From NCBI GenBank assembly GCA_016165875.1, contig JABBOT010000016.1, positions 9,134,946 through 9,198,945 of the forward strand: a stretch of DNA of 64,000 bases, given 5' to 3'. Under the pieces are notes generated by a model that was given only the letters and a program-made list of their open reading frames with translations, made no database searches and was not told the DNA's origin. Shown here piece after piece: positions 1-13,200 of the stretch. This DNA is from Acanthopleura granulata. Taxonomy: Eukaryota > Mollusca > Polyplacophora > Chitonida > Chitonidae. Position 1 is the first letter of the stretch. Each line of letters starts with the position of its first letter. The position numbers and the translations under genes are program-made.

Positions 1-1880
1 AAATGACGACAGTTCTATTGACCTTACAGAAATGTTTTGAGGTATGTTTGGAAGATACGACGTAGGATGATAGGACACAGGGAAACATGCAGGTTTCTGC
101 CAGCATCTCTTTGCTGATTCACTTTTATCTGACTGTGAAAATCCCTTTTTCTGTGATTTTATAGAACCTTTCCTAATATGCACATGGAAATTAAGTGTTA
201 ATTCCACAATTACGAAATTTTAAGAAAGTTCACAGAAATGTCCAAGGTTGAAAAGGTTTTCCCTTAGGCATGAGATTTTGGTATAATGAAATTAGTGACT
301 GTCTAAAAACTATGTGGTTATATATCGAGCAAGACAAACACTTCCAAGTGGCCTGTAGATATACACATGTACAAAGAATACCCCAGTGTCAACAGTTAAC
401 TGAGGATCAATGAAAATGGCCTTGAAACTTAAGGTGCAGTATCAACAAATAAATGTTATTAGTAGGCTACATTAGAATATATATATATATACATTCATTA
501 AGAAATGTAAAGGGTGCGGTTCATCTTACTACACATGTTGAGGCAAAGTTCATCTGCGTTTCCTTAGAATTTCTGCGTCTTAGGTTTGGTCAGACAGAGC
601 CTTGGGTTAGAGTATGAGTGTTGAATACAGGTACGCAAAAGTACATTATCACGTATACCTGGAATATGTTACCTGCAGCAGTGGTCCAGGTAAACATGTG
701 ACTACACTGTAATCAGCCTACCTCTGTCTCAAGCACAGCCTCCCAGATAACTACGTCATGGACACCAAACTAATGTATGCTTACAAGTTTGTGTATGCTG
801 TTATATATATAGTTCTGTGAGTGTATCTTGAACTTTTCTTTTCTAAAGGATAGGTTTTGTCCAGGTACATCAGACGCAATTTTGTGATATATTAATTTAT
901 TTTTTATTTAACTGGAGTTTAATGACATAATCCCCCAAAACAGTGTGTCAACAAATCGATGGGAGGCATGTTTTTGGGTAGGAGAAAATCTTGCATGGCC
1001 AAAAAGAACTTGGCAACTGAACTTCCTAACCCAAATACATAATCTACATGAACAAGCAGAAAATTACACACTTCATCACAATGCATGCTTCAATAGAACA
1101 CAGCTGGAAATGCATCCTTTTTCATCTTCTTTCAACTTAGAGGTTTAGTTAAGTTATTATTCAATTACAGTAAGAAGAGTTACAGTATGTTTCTTTTGAA
1201 GGTGGCTTACTACATAATGGTTGGGATTCATGAATTTCAAGGCTTTGCAATACTTATAATTTATCAGCCTGCACCAAATTAACCCATCAGAAAATGTTTG
1301 AATAAATCATCTTGTAAAGATTCCAAAACCTGAAGAATTACAGATGCAATCATTCACCTAATCCTAAGTATCTAAAAATAAACTCTGAGAAGCATATTAT
1401 AGGCTTCAAATGGTACATTCTGATGCCAACATTTATCTTTTTCCACGAAGAAATTAATCCAACTTCATAACAAAGGAAACTCTCAGTTGTCCCACAACAA
1501 GGAGGAATCGATCGTACTAATCAAGCAAACTGTGTCAATTAAAAATTCCCTAATTTTCAAGTGAAATACATGTACAGTAAGTGCTCATCTCAAAAGAGAT
1601 TTTCTCTCCCATGCCTGGCTTAATTAAGGCGTGGTGGCCACAGGTAGACACGTGTGCTAATACTACTCCACAACTGAGGATCGCGTAAAAGGACATGGTA
1701 GCGAGTAAACACAGAGATGAGATTGGGTTGTTATAGTACCATAATGGTAGCCAGTGTACCCTTGAAGCTCCTTGGTGCTTAACTAGCCAGGTGCATGGTA
1801 AGTGCACAACTTCTGAGGAACTTACTAGAACATAGACCAATTTCCACATATTTAACATAACAGTCAAGTATATTCTTCCA
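1..1880. other. No gene seen; AT-rich intergenic or intronic DNA
   Basis: I see no open frame with coding character and no recognisable protein segment on either strand. The stretch is AT-rich with short TA dinucleotide runs (for example near 478-492). Confidence 0.5.
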
Positions 1881-2125
1881 GGGGCCTCAGTGGCTCAGTT
1901 GGTTAGTGCGCTAAAACAGTGCAATGACACAGGAACCTCCCGCCAATGCGGTCTCTGTGAGTTCAAATCCAGCTCATGCTGGATTCCTCTCCAGCCATAC
2001 GTGGGAAGGTCTGCCAACAACCTGCGGATGATCGTGGGTTTCCTCCCACCATAATGCTGGCCGACGTCGTATGCGTGAAATATTCTTGAGTGCTCCGCAA
2101 AACACCAATCAAATAAATAAATATA
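1881..2125 (+). repeat. tRNA-derived SINE, full-length copy
   Basis: The head is tRNA-like: the A box TGGCTCAGTTGG (1891-1902) and B box GTTCAAATCC (1961-1970) of an RNA polymerase III promoter are both present. A conserved body follows, with the words CAACCTGCGGATG, CACCATAATGCTGGCCG and AAATATTCTTGAGT. The tail is AATCAAATAAATAAATA. The same body and tail recur on both strands elsewhere in the window, which shows it is a dispersed family. It resembles widespread molluscan SINEs (possibly the RUDI/V-SINE group), but the family name is from memory. Confidence 0.85.
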
Positions 2126-4125
2126 TTCTCCTAAGTTTTGGGACATTTGATCTGCACTTTTTAGCCAATATACATGTAACTGTAACAGGGATACAAGGTT
2201 AATTTTTTCTTTCTCACATGGTTAATCTATCTAATGAACAAAATATCCACATATATCTTTACTTTTCCAAAACAACTGAAAGAAACATACTTTTTTTGCT
2301 TTGAACAGTACTCATATATGTTACAAAAATTAGAAGGATCGGAATTCACATATATATATATATACGTATGAGCAATGGATGTACACACAAGGAATTTTCT
2401 AGCCCATTTCTTTTCTTGAAACTCAATTTGAACAAATCAGAAAACTCAATGTTTTTTCGTCAGCAGCGTGACATTTTATAAAAACTATGCCTGAAACAAA
2501 AAGTGTCTCTGAAACACAACTTTCCCATTTTTCTTAGCGTGTTTCCGACAATGTGGCTTGAAAAAACCAAGACACGTGTAGACTGAATGGGAAGTATGTC
2601 AATAAGCTACATTTCAGAGGCCCACTAATGAAGCAATTTTACTGATTCTGGGTAATCTGAGTAAAGTTCCTTACCTGTATATTTGGATGTTCTTTGGGGG
2701 GGAGGGGGGAAACGAGAAAAAAAGTTTTCAAACATGTCCAATATTAGCCAACAGACACGCACATTACCAGAAGGGAAATTTATAAAGGATTGATTACATC
2801 ATGAATTTCAACTGAATTAAATTCCATTAACACCAAAGAGAGTTCAGACATTTTGACAATTTCAGTCCATTCGTCATTCTTGCTTTCGGCTAGTTTGGCT
2901 GTGGGACAACTCTAACTGGGTGCATGCCCATTATGTACATATAAAGAATACATTTAATTGTTATTTTACATCACAAATTCACATGAAAGACTGAAGCTGC
3001 ACATCTGATAACTCTGTAAGTGGGTGTGGGTGTTGATTCTGTGACCGCACCTTACCAGACACAAAACCTCCTGGCAGTGAATTAGGCGCGGCCATAGCAG
3101 CCTGCAGATCAAGCAATACTCAGACACGTGCAGGCCTCCTCAGTGAGTCAGGAGGCTGGACCCTTCTAACACAAGTTAATATCAGACCTTTGTCCCCTGA
3201 ATATTTGATTCAAAGCTGGTTTTTCAGACAATTCGACAATTTCCTCTTCCCCCAAAGCTTTATTTAACAGCCAGAATACAAATAAGAAGTAACACTAAAT
3301 ATAGTTTGCACATAACATAAAAATAGTGAGAAACAAAAATACATGAAGGCTTATGAAATTCTAATGAAAATAAATTGTAACTGTCAGGAGTACCTTTAAT
3401 TAAAGGATCGAAGCAAAACAATTTTAATGAAAATGTTACAGTTTTGTAAAGTGTTTCAAAGTTTGATACAAAAAAGGGAGGAGATAAAAGCTGAGAAGCT
3501 GTTTTGATTTACCAGTCTGAAAAACGTCTTTTCTTTGTATTTCTTTATATTTATATTTACCTATTCATACGACTCATGTTTCTGCAGCTTAACTATTGAG
3601 CACTTAACACGCTGATCGGTGTTCTATTTAACAGGGTTTCGTCATGACCTACATGAACTTCTCAAGACAATCATATGGCAAAGAAGAAGAAAAAAAAATA
3701 TCCCATGGGATCAAAAGGAAGTATTAATTACCTTTTCATTGTGTTTTAAGTTTGGCCTCTTAAAACCAATTTGCTGTGGACCTAACAACCCATCCAGAAA
3801 TGTTATATGGCTCTCACGAACAGATACCAGTTCAGGAATTATGTTGTGGGCAACTGGCCACGACAAAGGGATAATACCCAAGAAAAAGCACACTAAACAT
3901 TTATTTACTTACAATTATCAGATAACGACAGCTGTTCTATATGTCAATATCATTTATAATGGAAGTTTTTTTTTTTTTTTTTTTGGTAGAGACCAGAACA
4001 TTCTGGATAAACCCCCTAAGTTTTCAATTGGTCAGTTACTGACAGACTTCATTATGTGCGACGCACATATACATACACACACACAATGTTTATAGAAGGC
4101 AAATGACATCGTAAACACTGAGCGC
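2126..4125. other. No gene seen
   Basis: Non-coding on both strands as far as I can tell. It contains a TA microsatellite near 2350-2366, a G run near 2695-2708 and a T run at about 3966-3983. The open frame across 3619-4095 has no recognisable domain, runs through the T homopolymer and looks like chance. Confidence 0.45.
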
Positions 4126-4240
4126 TGGGGAATCTAAAAACTGCCATCCAAAGCCGGTATTGAACTCTCATCTCAAATGCACACCCACCTGATGGCAGTG
4201 ATGCACACTTTACCACAGAGCCATGTCCTAGTTGCTCCTC
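4126..4240 (-). repeat. tRNA-derived SINE head, second family
   Basis: Read on the minus strand there is an A-box-like TGGCTCTGTGG (4213-4223) and, about 45 bp on, a B-box-like GAGTTCAATACC (4156-4167). That is the spacing of a Pol III internal promoter. The body differs from the main SINE family here, and the segment at 18,950-19,075 looks related. It could be a degraded tRNA gene, but the lack of a cloverleaf fold and the repeated occurrence favour a SINE. Confidence 0.5.
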
Positions 4241-5500
4241 AATCTAATATTTGATGAAAATCACAAATTTCCATGCTTGGAGAATACAGCATATGTGTTT
4301 ACATTGAAACACTCTAATCGCCAGCAAAACAAACCTATGGCTACAGGGCACATACGAGTAGTGCAATATATAAAAACACAGAAAAACACATAATTATGCC
4401 TGCGAGGATGCCACTTGAAAATTACACTGTGGCTGTCATTGCCACGTGTCTCGCACTACGCATGACGCTGAAGTCATCTTTTCCCCCCGAGACCCAGACG
4501 TACACAGGTGTGTTGCATCCAGACGGCATCTGTTTACACCAGCCGGGACAGAAACAGTCAAGGTGGAAAATGAGTATTGCGGTCAACGCTGCAAAGGGAT
4601 GAGCCCTAATATGTAGGTGTGCCAATGTTATCTAAGGTGCTTGATTTTCAAGTGGGTTTATAGTACAACATGACTGTACCTGTACGATGACAAATGGCTC
4701 TATAAAGAGAGATGAAATAAAGATTTTACTATTACAAGAAACGAGTCTTTGAATGAACACCCACATCTACACCTACATCAGTGACAGTGTACAGGATACA
4801 TCTACCTTCTTGTAAGTATAAACTTGTGACACTGATTGTACTTTAAAACTTGCTCGCTTGTTTTTTTTCTTCTATTTGCATTAAAGTATCTATTATGAAT
4901 TTGAATGTATGCATAACGTTACAAGTGTCAGTTTCATGACAATGATTTCCTCAGGGATTAATATCCTCACTAGAAAAACAAAAAATAAAAATTATGAATT
5001 TAAATACTGCCATTTACATATAAAGAAACACTCTTAAATTTATATGTACGACGTGAAATGTCTTGTGCGGTTACAAAATGTATCATTACATCGATCCAGA
5101 TTTAAATTAAAAGTTCAAAAGGAAATGTGCTAGCAGATTGTTTTGTTTTTTTGTTTGTGTGTCTCTTTTCCTTTCGTTTTTGAAAAAAAAAACAAAACAA
5201 GAACCTGTGTGCAAGTGTTTGAAGATATTACAGGATCCTGCTCACTTGGCAGTCACTCTCCATACATCACAGTACCAGTACCTAAAATTTTCATCAGCCT
5301 TTTTTTTCTTTGATTTTCAGATGTAAACAGATCTCATAAAACATTAAATGCAAATAGACCCCTTAAAATATTAGTATTGGAGCTGTCTCTTACACTTCTT
5401 CATATGGGTATTATCTTACCTTCATACAAAATCTTTTGTTTTTTATTATGTGTTTTGCTTTTTGTGTGTGCATTTTGCTTTCCTTTGCTTTGCTTTGTTT
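4241..5500. other. No gene seen
   Basis: AT-rich, no coding signal recognised. Short overlapping open frames at 4396-4625 lie on opposite strands with no recognisable product. Confidence 0.45.
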
Positions 5501-5504
5501 GGTG

Positions 5505-5806
5505 TGTGTGTTTTGAAAAAGGAACCTGTGTGCATGTGTGTGTTTTGAAAAAGGAACCTGTGTGCATGTGTGTGTGTGTGTTTTGAAAAAGGAACCTGTG
5601 TGCATGTGTGTGTGTTTTGAAAAAGGAACCTGTGTGCATGTGTGTGTGTGTGTTTTGAAAAAGGAACCTGTGTGCATGTGTGTGTGTGTGTGTTTTGAAA
5701 AAGGAACCTGTGTGCATGTGTGTGTGTGTGCTTTGAAAAAGGAACCTGTGTGCATGTGTGTGTGTGTGTGTGTGTGTTTTGAAAAAGGAACCTGTGTGCA
5801 TGTGTT
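5505..5806. repeat. Minisatellite with embedded (TG)n, about 8 copies
   Basis: The core GAAAAAGGAACCTGTGTG is repeated about eight times, each copy followed by a (TG)n stretch of different length, so the period varies from about 30 to 46 bp. The core is almost perfectly conserved while the TG tract varies, meaning the length change is in the dinucleotide part. Open frames exist across it in several frames and on both strands because the unit happens to lack stops. They are not genes. Confidence 0.9.
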
Positions 5807-6510
5807 TGGAGATTCTGCAACATTCTGCTCACTGGCAGTCACATGAAAATATCTAAAAATTTCATCAAAAATTGTTTGCCCTCATAAAATATCAGATGCA
5901 AATAGATCTTTTGAAATATTAGTTTTGGAGCTGTGTTTCACCTTCAAATCAACCCTTGAACCACCTTTTTAAGATCAAAAGAACTCAAGAATCTGGGAAA
6001 ACATGCAACCTAGCCATAAACAAAATTGTTGTTCACTTAGAAGTAGTACTCAGCCAAGCAAAAATATTAAGAGTCTTTAATATCCTGCAACAGAAGCATC
6101 TTTCAGCGATATAATAAAACATCAGCCTTTTGTATCTCTCCAAATTTAGTTGTCAACAGCCCATCAAGTTCTTCTAAATTGCATAGGTAGTTTTGAAGAC
6201 ATATGGAATTCTGTGGAGATATTGCATCATCCTGTGCACTTGGAGACCTCTACGATGCGGCCTCTACGGCCAATACACAGCCTTACTCTACACTTCGAAA
6301 TCTCCTGATGTAAATATAGCCACGACCTGCGAGTATTACAACGTAACTGCACCTCCTATATGTATGTAATAGACGAGGATTTGGCAACCATGTTGTGTTT
6401 ATTTCACATTGTGTTGAGCATCAGCACTACATGCAAACTGAAACCACCTGTGTAGATAGATAGACTGTATACAGAATGTATGTACATGAGCTGTTTTTGT
6501 CTTGCTGCAG
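5807..6510. other. No gene seen
   Basis: The sequence at 5810-5935 (GGAGATTCTGCAACATT..., AAATATTAGTTTTGGAGCTG) partly repeats the unit at 5220-5385, so the array above sits between two copies of a flanking duplicated segment. No coding evidence. Confidence 0.45.
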
Positions 6511-6625
6511 GGGAATTGTAGGCCAGAGTGGCTCAAACCTGTATATAACACGTCTGAATCACCATAACAAACGAGGCATGGGTTCAATCCTGGCTTTGGG
6601 CAGGGAATTTGTAGACTGCCAGACT
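6511..6625 (+). repeat. tRNA-like SINE head
   Basis: A degraded A-box-like GAGTGGCTCAAAC is followed by a clear B box GGGTTCAATCC (about 6580-6590). The unit lacks the conserved SINE body seen at 1.9 kb. It could equally be a tRNA pseudogene. Confidence 0.4.
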
Positions 6626-6639
6626 CTCGCTGTTCGCAG

Positions 6640-7900
6640 GACATTGTTATCTGTAAGCAAGCAAATGACGATGCACTTGTGACTGTTTGCGTGCAGTCTA
6701 ATGTCTGCTGAATACATCCGTCTTGTTTTCCACCTACATTGTAGTGTGCATGCATGTCTGTAGGTATTATCATACACACAGAATGGGTTCTTTTCTCACT
6801 TTCAAAAGGTTAACAATTTACTGCACACGGTTTGATTTTATCTACTGGATCCCGTGTAACACTGACGACAGCCACTGTATAAATGAACAATTCTTCAATA
6901 TGGTGTTTAAGAACAATGTTATATGATAAATAAACAAATAAAATTCTTCTGGATGTGTTACAGAATAATGAGATTTAAATACATAAATAACTAAATCCGA
7001 TTACATATATCCAGCAGGAGAGTCTCCACTAGCCAGGAACGTATAAAATAGTCTCACCTCACACTCGTAAATCATATAAGCAGTTGTGGCTAATTTTAAA
7101 TTCAGATTGATATAAATCGAAACTTTTAATATTTTAATTTTGAAAGGATTTGATGCTACATTTAACTGGTTGGTCAATGAGATGCAGAGCTCTAAAAGAT
7201 GAAATTACATTTTTATTCTCCTTCCACTGATCAGTCTTAAAGATTTTAAAAAGTACATCAGCTGGTATTACTCCTCTTGAGATAAAATATTTTTCAGCTC
7301 CTCTGGCATGAAGTACTTTATTTCACCTAAAGTTTAGCATGTAAAAATATTCTTTCAGAAGAACATTAAGACCTTAAAATGATCCTTGGAAGGAAAGGTC
7401 ATATTTTTCCTGATAACAAATCCCCTCATAAACTATGTGCACAAGTACAAAGTTAATTTCGAGCTAATTTCAAGATGAAACTTCACATCTTATGAGAGTA
7501 TAAACTGTTTGTAGTAAGTAATGTTCATATATCTACCTTAATTATTTACTTACTGGGTCAGTTTTTCGTTGATATGACAGTCGGGTTGATATGAACAGTG
7601 GCCACAGGTGTATCACAACTGTTTACACAGCAAATTCAACTGTACAGCATGATAAAATAGCAAATATTTGTAAAATGTTACAACTTAGTATAACAATAAC
7701 ATTTATATTATTATTGCTAGATGTAATAATCACTGTCCATGTAATACATATCAGTATCCAATAGTAACCATTTCTATTTCCTGAACTACAGCTCTGTTCA
7801 ACCCTAGACCTGCGGACAGACTCAGGCCACTACATGCCCAAATTCATTCAGTTTTTCCAACACAAGGGAATTACCCATTAGATCAAAGTTGGTGGGGATA
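6640..7900. other. No gene seen
   Basis: AT-rich stretch with no recognisable coding segment or repeat. Confidence 0.45.
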
Positions 7901-7904
7901 AAAT

Positions 7905-8310
7905 AGGAAATAGGGGTGGATGTGGAGGTTGTGGGGAGGAGGGTGGCAGTGGCGGTAGCTGATGCTAAATTCTGCGTGTCTTCACAAGCCGGCACCGCAG
8001 AGAGACTGTACTAACTACTGCTCCATTTAGCGCCAGCGAGTATTGACGTCAGTCTGTGCGTAAATGCATGACCTACTTACACAATGACCTAGATACGAGC
8101 AGCTACAAGTGAATTGAAGTCTGCCCAAGCAGTCACTTGAGGAGGACACGCCCCCTGGCCAATCAAGTTGCCTGTCAGGTACTTTGATTGACACCCAAGC
8201 CAGCGAGTGTCAGAGTGCCAGTGACAACCCAGGTCATGTGCTGGGCAGTTCGCGTCTCTTCGGTTGGTGGGACCAGAGACTGTGAAGGTCATACAGAGAC
8301 CCATCCATTC
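7905..8310. promoter_or_regulatory. GC-richer patch with CRE palindrome, possible promoter or enhancer
   Basis: This patch is GC-richer than its AT-rich surroundings. It has G-rich tracts at 7910-7965, a perfect CRE palindrome TGACGTCA at 8044-8051 and a CCAAT box context (GGCCAATCAAG, near 8157). I find no exon beside it, so a regulatory role is inference only. Confidence 0.2.
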
Positions 8311-8417
8311 ATGGGAAATCTCAACTCTGCATGTCAGCTGGATTGAGTTTCCACATCTTGGAAAAATCCTTCTCTCGCGAGAGTGAGAGACGGATACTAA
8401 ATACCATGGTTATTAAA

Positions 8418-8525
8418 GCAAGGATGCCATGCATCTGTGAACAGCACATCAAGCAAGGATGCCATGCAACTGTGAACGGTACACCAAGCAAGGATGGCAT
8501 GCAACTGCGAATGGTATACCAAACA
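8418..8525. repeat. 35-bp tandem repeat, 3 copies
   Basis: Copies of GCAAGGATGCCATGCA... start at 8418, 8453 and 8488, a constant 35-bp period. A separate ~25-bp duplication (CACATAACCATG...) lies at about 8550-8600. Confidence 0.8.
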
Positions 8526-8609
8526 TATTGCCTTCAGATGTAATTATGTTCACATAACCATGAAACACAATGTTCACATAACCATGTAACACAATGTTTA
8601 ATGTCTCAG

Positions 8610-10170
8610 CTGCATAAAAAGAGTAAGTTTTCATGAGACAAATTTAAGAGATTTGGAGAAAAAAACAGATCTCAACTAGTCAAGATTACAGATTTAAATT
8701 TCAACCACTGTGCAAAAGATTGCAAAAAGCCTTCAAAGGTTCATTATCTACTTTGTCAGAGAGACTTGGTTTAAATGTATTTATTTTTCTTGCTTACACA
8801 GAAAGCAATAGGATTATATCGTGCAACATTTGTAATAATATATATACTGTAAAATTTTGTGAAAGATCAAAATTACATTTAAACTTTCAACATCAGAAAA
8901 ACTTGTTACAATTATTTATTTATTTATTTACTAGTGTTTCATGGGAGGAAGGAAATGCAGTAAATCAACTAGCAGCTGAATACTCTCAGTTTTGACCATT
9001 TTCTGTCATTAACAGTTAGGTGTGTAAATTAAGGCACAGTAGATGTTACTGTTGGTGGTGGCTCAATGACAATAGAGAGTACACAAGGCTTGTGCAGCTG
9101 TCTGGAGAATCTGTCGTCAGTTGAAGGCCACTTCTCTTCCACCTATATGGCAAGGATATCTGTAGGAAGGTTTCTTCTACCAAAGCATTTACAACATGCT
9201 TCAAATTCATGATCCAGACTGATATGTTCAAGAAATTTTTTTTCACATTGTCTAATATTTTCTTTTTCTTTTTTCTTAACTTTTCCAAAAAAATAAAAAA
9301 TCATTATACCATTACCATACAGTGTACTTTTAAGAAAAAGGTATTCTTTTGAAAGTAGTGTGGTATGTAGCAAAAACATAAAGAAAATTAATAAATACAA
9401 ACAAAATTAATAAATCACAATTGTAACATTTCATTAAGAACTACAATAGTTTGTTTTACCTCACCACTATCATGTGAGATCATTTCCACTATCTGATCTG
9501 TAGATCTGTACTGGAGAATGCAATTTGCTCTCCCACATGATCTAACCTTAAACTTGAAAAATAGCCACCACAGCTGTGGATTTCCCAAACACAAGATCAA
9601 TAACGACTGCCACTGTGTGGGGCACTAAAAATAGCAGGATACACGTCAGCCGCTCTTCAGCGCATCTATGGGGTATACTTCACTGCCTGATGCAGGCTTG
9701 TGTTACGCACACACTCGGGGTGCCGCGGGCCTCCAGTGCACACCTGCCAGGTTGGTGGCTTGATCAGAGCAAAGTGAAAGGGAGGTAACTGAGACAAGGC
9801 AATGTTTAGCACTGTTTCAGCTAGCACTCTGCTTGGCAGCCAGCTAGACATCACACTTAATCATCAAGTGGTTATTATACAAGCTTGTCTCAGCTTGTAG
9901 GAAGTTTGTAGGCTTGTAATTAAATCAGCCACAGTGTATGTTGGAAAAGTCACAGTGTATCTTTGACCTCTGTCAGAGTGTATTTGAAGCAATGTCACAG
10001 TGTACAATGTATCTTGGAGCAGTGTCACAGTGTAACTCTGAATTGAATGACACTGTCACAGTTTATCATAAACATACAGGTACATGTAGTGTATCTTGGA
10101 GCACTGTCACACTGGACTTTGACATTAACATGAACACAGTGTACACATGTAAATCTGAGCAGTGCCACAG
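8610..10170. other. No gene seen; irregular CACAGTG-rich segment
   Basis: No exon recognised. From 9930 to 10,170 the words GTCACAGTGTA and TATCTTGGAGCA recur at irregular spacing, which looks like a much diverged tandem array. Confidence 0.4.
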
Positions 10171-10171
10171 T

Positions 10172-10235
10172 GTATATTTATTTATATGATTGGTGTTTTA
10201 TGCCGTACTCAAGAATATTTCGACATCAGAAATCC
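10172..10235 (-). repeat. SINE 3' end fragment
   Basis: Minus-strand match to the last ~60 bp of the main SINE family (tail plus AAATATTCTTGAGTACGGC-like segment). The rest of the element is absent. Confidence 0.6.
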
Positions 10236-10239
10236 ATAC

Positions 10240-13200
10240 ATATGATGCATCCTCATATAGCTTACACTTAAACAAAATTTTGTTGAAGTCTGTAGGAGTA
10301 GTGTATTGAAACAAATGTAAACAGATGCCGGACAGACAGACAGACAAACAGGCAGACGAGTGTATGATCGACAACTTGCCAGTACATAAGCTCTTCTGGT
10401 CTTTGACTAAAAAGGTAAATGTACATGTAGATTTCATCTAAAAGAGCCTGGAGACAAATGACCGTTGTTCACTTCTAATGTATATACATACTATTAGCAG
10501 TGACAATCTTCCGGACAAGACATTTGGCTGAAGTTGATAATATTTTTCTGCGATAAAGGCGAGGAAACATATCAACGGCCGAAGACAAATATCCACCCTT
10601 ATATCCATGGAAAATTTATCACCATGAAGAGCATTTTTCAGACGTAAAATTATAGCTGCTTTTCAGGCCGGACCATTTAACTGCAGTTGCAGAGTTATCT
10701 CCCTTAGTAAAACTCTCTAAGTCTTTACTGTCTGAGTCAGTAAGGTCAGTACCTTTTGATGTTGAATGAAGGTTCTAAAAGGTATTGCTTCCAAGTATTA
10801 TTTGTGTTCATTGACTGTGTTGTAGTGTTATTCAACATCAGAGTTGTCAACATGGCTACTGGGATGTTTCCCAGCACACAGCTATCGTCAATCATCAAAG
10901 TCGCGGGCCACCTGATTTAGGTCAAGGTCAGGGTTAGCGACAGTCAAATGAAAGGTGAAAAAGATGGGATAATAGCAGATTGCTATGGATGTGTTTCTGC
11001 TGATTTCTTTTTGGAAAGAGAACTTGTCGATTTGATGTGCATGGATGGTACGACAGCACTTTCAGTTTTCGCCCATGTCAAGTTTGTGAAGTGCACCAAC
11101 ATGTACATGTATGCCAACAGACAGGCCAGAGATGAAACTGATCATCTCTGCCAATTAAACTGTGTATAAATACATCATTTGAAGGATTTACACAGTGTTC
11201 CATCCTGTTTTTGGACCTCCAGGCAAGATCAGTGATCCAGAACTTCATCTGATCTTTCTGGAGTGAATTGGAAAACTTTCTGACTGCATTTTTCAGTACG
11301 GAAGGAACGAACAGTTACTGCAGCTTGCACATTTTACAGGGGTATTTTTGCCGGAATCTTTTCATTAATGTGAGATGCAAGAAGCTTCTTTCCAACGTTT
11401 GACATGATCAAAGCAGATGATAAAAACTTGTTTTTGCTTGCACAAAGTTATCTCCCTCTTTGTTTACATTTTGCATCAGTGCATTTTGCCTTGACTCCGG
11501 GGATATAATCACCCGTGAGCCCTTGACTCCGGGATATAATCACCCGTGAGCCTTTGAGTCCTGGGAAATATGGACACAAATATACCCACCCACCCCCCAC
11601 TCCAGTCACATCTGGCCTGGTATGTTGAGCATTTCAACCAATCAAATCAATAGAATTTTCTTTGAAAAGTGATAAATGTACATACATTATAGCCGTGCAC
11701 AGTTGCATGTCTATTTTAGTTTGCCAACAAGGCAAGTCCGTGTAGAGCACTTTGTAGAGCTCCGTGGGAGGATGGACGTCCAGCATTTTTTCTTTCACTG
11801 CTTGAATTATGCTACCAACTGGCCTAAGCTTTTGAAAAACTTGTCTATGAGCAGATGTGCAACTAGAAAAACTACTGAAAGGCAATAAAATCATAATCTA
11901 TTTGTGATTATTCTCCGATACTATAATTAGTTATGGAATACAAAGAAGGCAGCCAAAAAGTTTTGGGTACACCTACATGTTAATGTGAAACATTTCTGTT
12001 TCCTTGTTGAAACATTGTGGACTGCCTTCAGACGTGCCTTGCCTCATTCCGCATCTCCCCTGATAAGTTAATTCTGTATCCTTCGTGTTTTCCATCATTA
12101 ACTACATTGTTTTTTGGGGATTTTGTCTAAATCTGTTAATACGCCTACACAGTTAAGCTTACAATTATTTAGGAAATAGGACTAGTCAGTTGTTCAGAAC
12201 TTGTTCCTAATCACATTGTTCAGTGTAATATATTGAGACAAATATATTTCCTCCTCTGATATAACTGTCTTCATGTCCACATAATGCTTAATATATGTAG
12301 TAGACATGCTGGTATATCAGGGATTCAATAGCAAACAGTGGATGCGTAAAATATCATACACATGTACCAATGTAAATGTGATGCTGTAATGAATGATTGT
12401 TATGTGGATTAATGACTATTTTGCAATGTTAATTATATCACCAAAATTGAAATGCCAAGCAAGGATAACTTGTTAACCTGTCAACTTATTTAGCTGTTGG
12501 ACGCAGTCTCTGTGTATTTCTCACCCTGAACTGGGAGAAGGTGCCATGTCATATGTGCATGCTACATGCTACAACTCTCTAATAAATAGGTTTGTTTTTA
12601 TCTTAAGATCTACACATGTTTTAAGCTACAATGATATAAATTAGGAAACTGTTTTTATTGTTATTCTGGACGACGTGAAATCAAACGAAATATGATCTAG
12701 TCATTCCAATGATGCATTTAGTATCACTGCAGTTTGATGTAGAGAGTCTTTGGTGAGGTGTATAAAGGCAGGGAAATTCAAGTAATCCAGGGACTTGGTC
12801 AAAAAAAGTCCACACCTTGACTTCTCATTGACCTGACCATGGATTGGAATATAACCTCCTGAGGTATGACAGAGCCTTTGTCATTACTTTACAATCTGTT
12901 TTAATTTGGAATTACAAGGTTAAACACCTTATTTTCTCTGCATGTCAGTTTTAAACCTCTGTGAACATGGGTCCCCAGTGCTCATATGAAATCATGGGGT
13001 TGCTACCAAAACACGTAGATTTCCACAGGGCGATTCTCTTACAACAGTTTCAAGGCATTTATGAATACCTCGACCTGATGCCTGGAACATTCAAAGTTAA
13101 CGGGGAAATTACTATTACTGTCTTTACTTAAATTCCGTAAATTCATGGGGTCATCCCTAGAAATCATCAGGTACTAAGGTCACCCCGAGAAATCATCGCC

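Noticed and set aside
1881..1975. Functional tRNA gene
   Set aside because: A and B boxes are present but the sequence continues into a SINE body and tail shared by many copies, and no complete cloverleaf is evident.
3619..4095. 158-codon plus-strand open frame
   Set aside because: No domain, biased low-complexity composition, passes through an 18-base T run; no splice or promoter context.
5400..5846. Several His/Thr-rich or Cys/Val-rich open frames on both strands
   Set aside because: They come from the TG-rich minisatellite, are open in many frames at once and have no other coding support.
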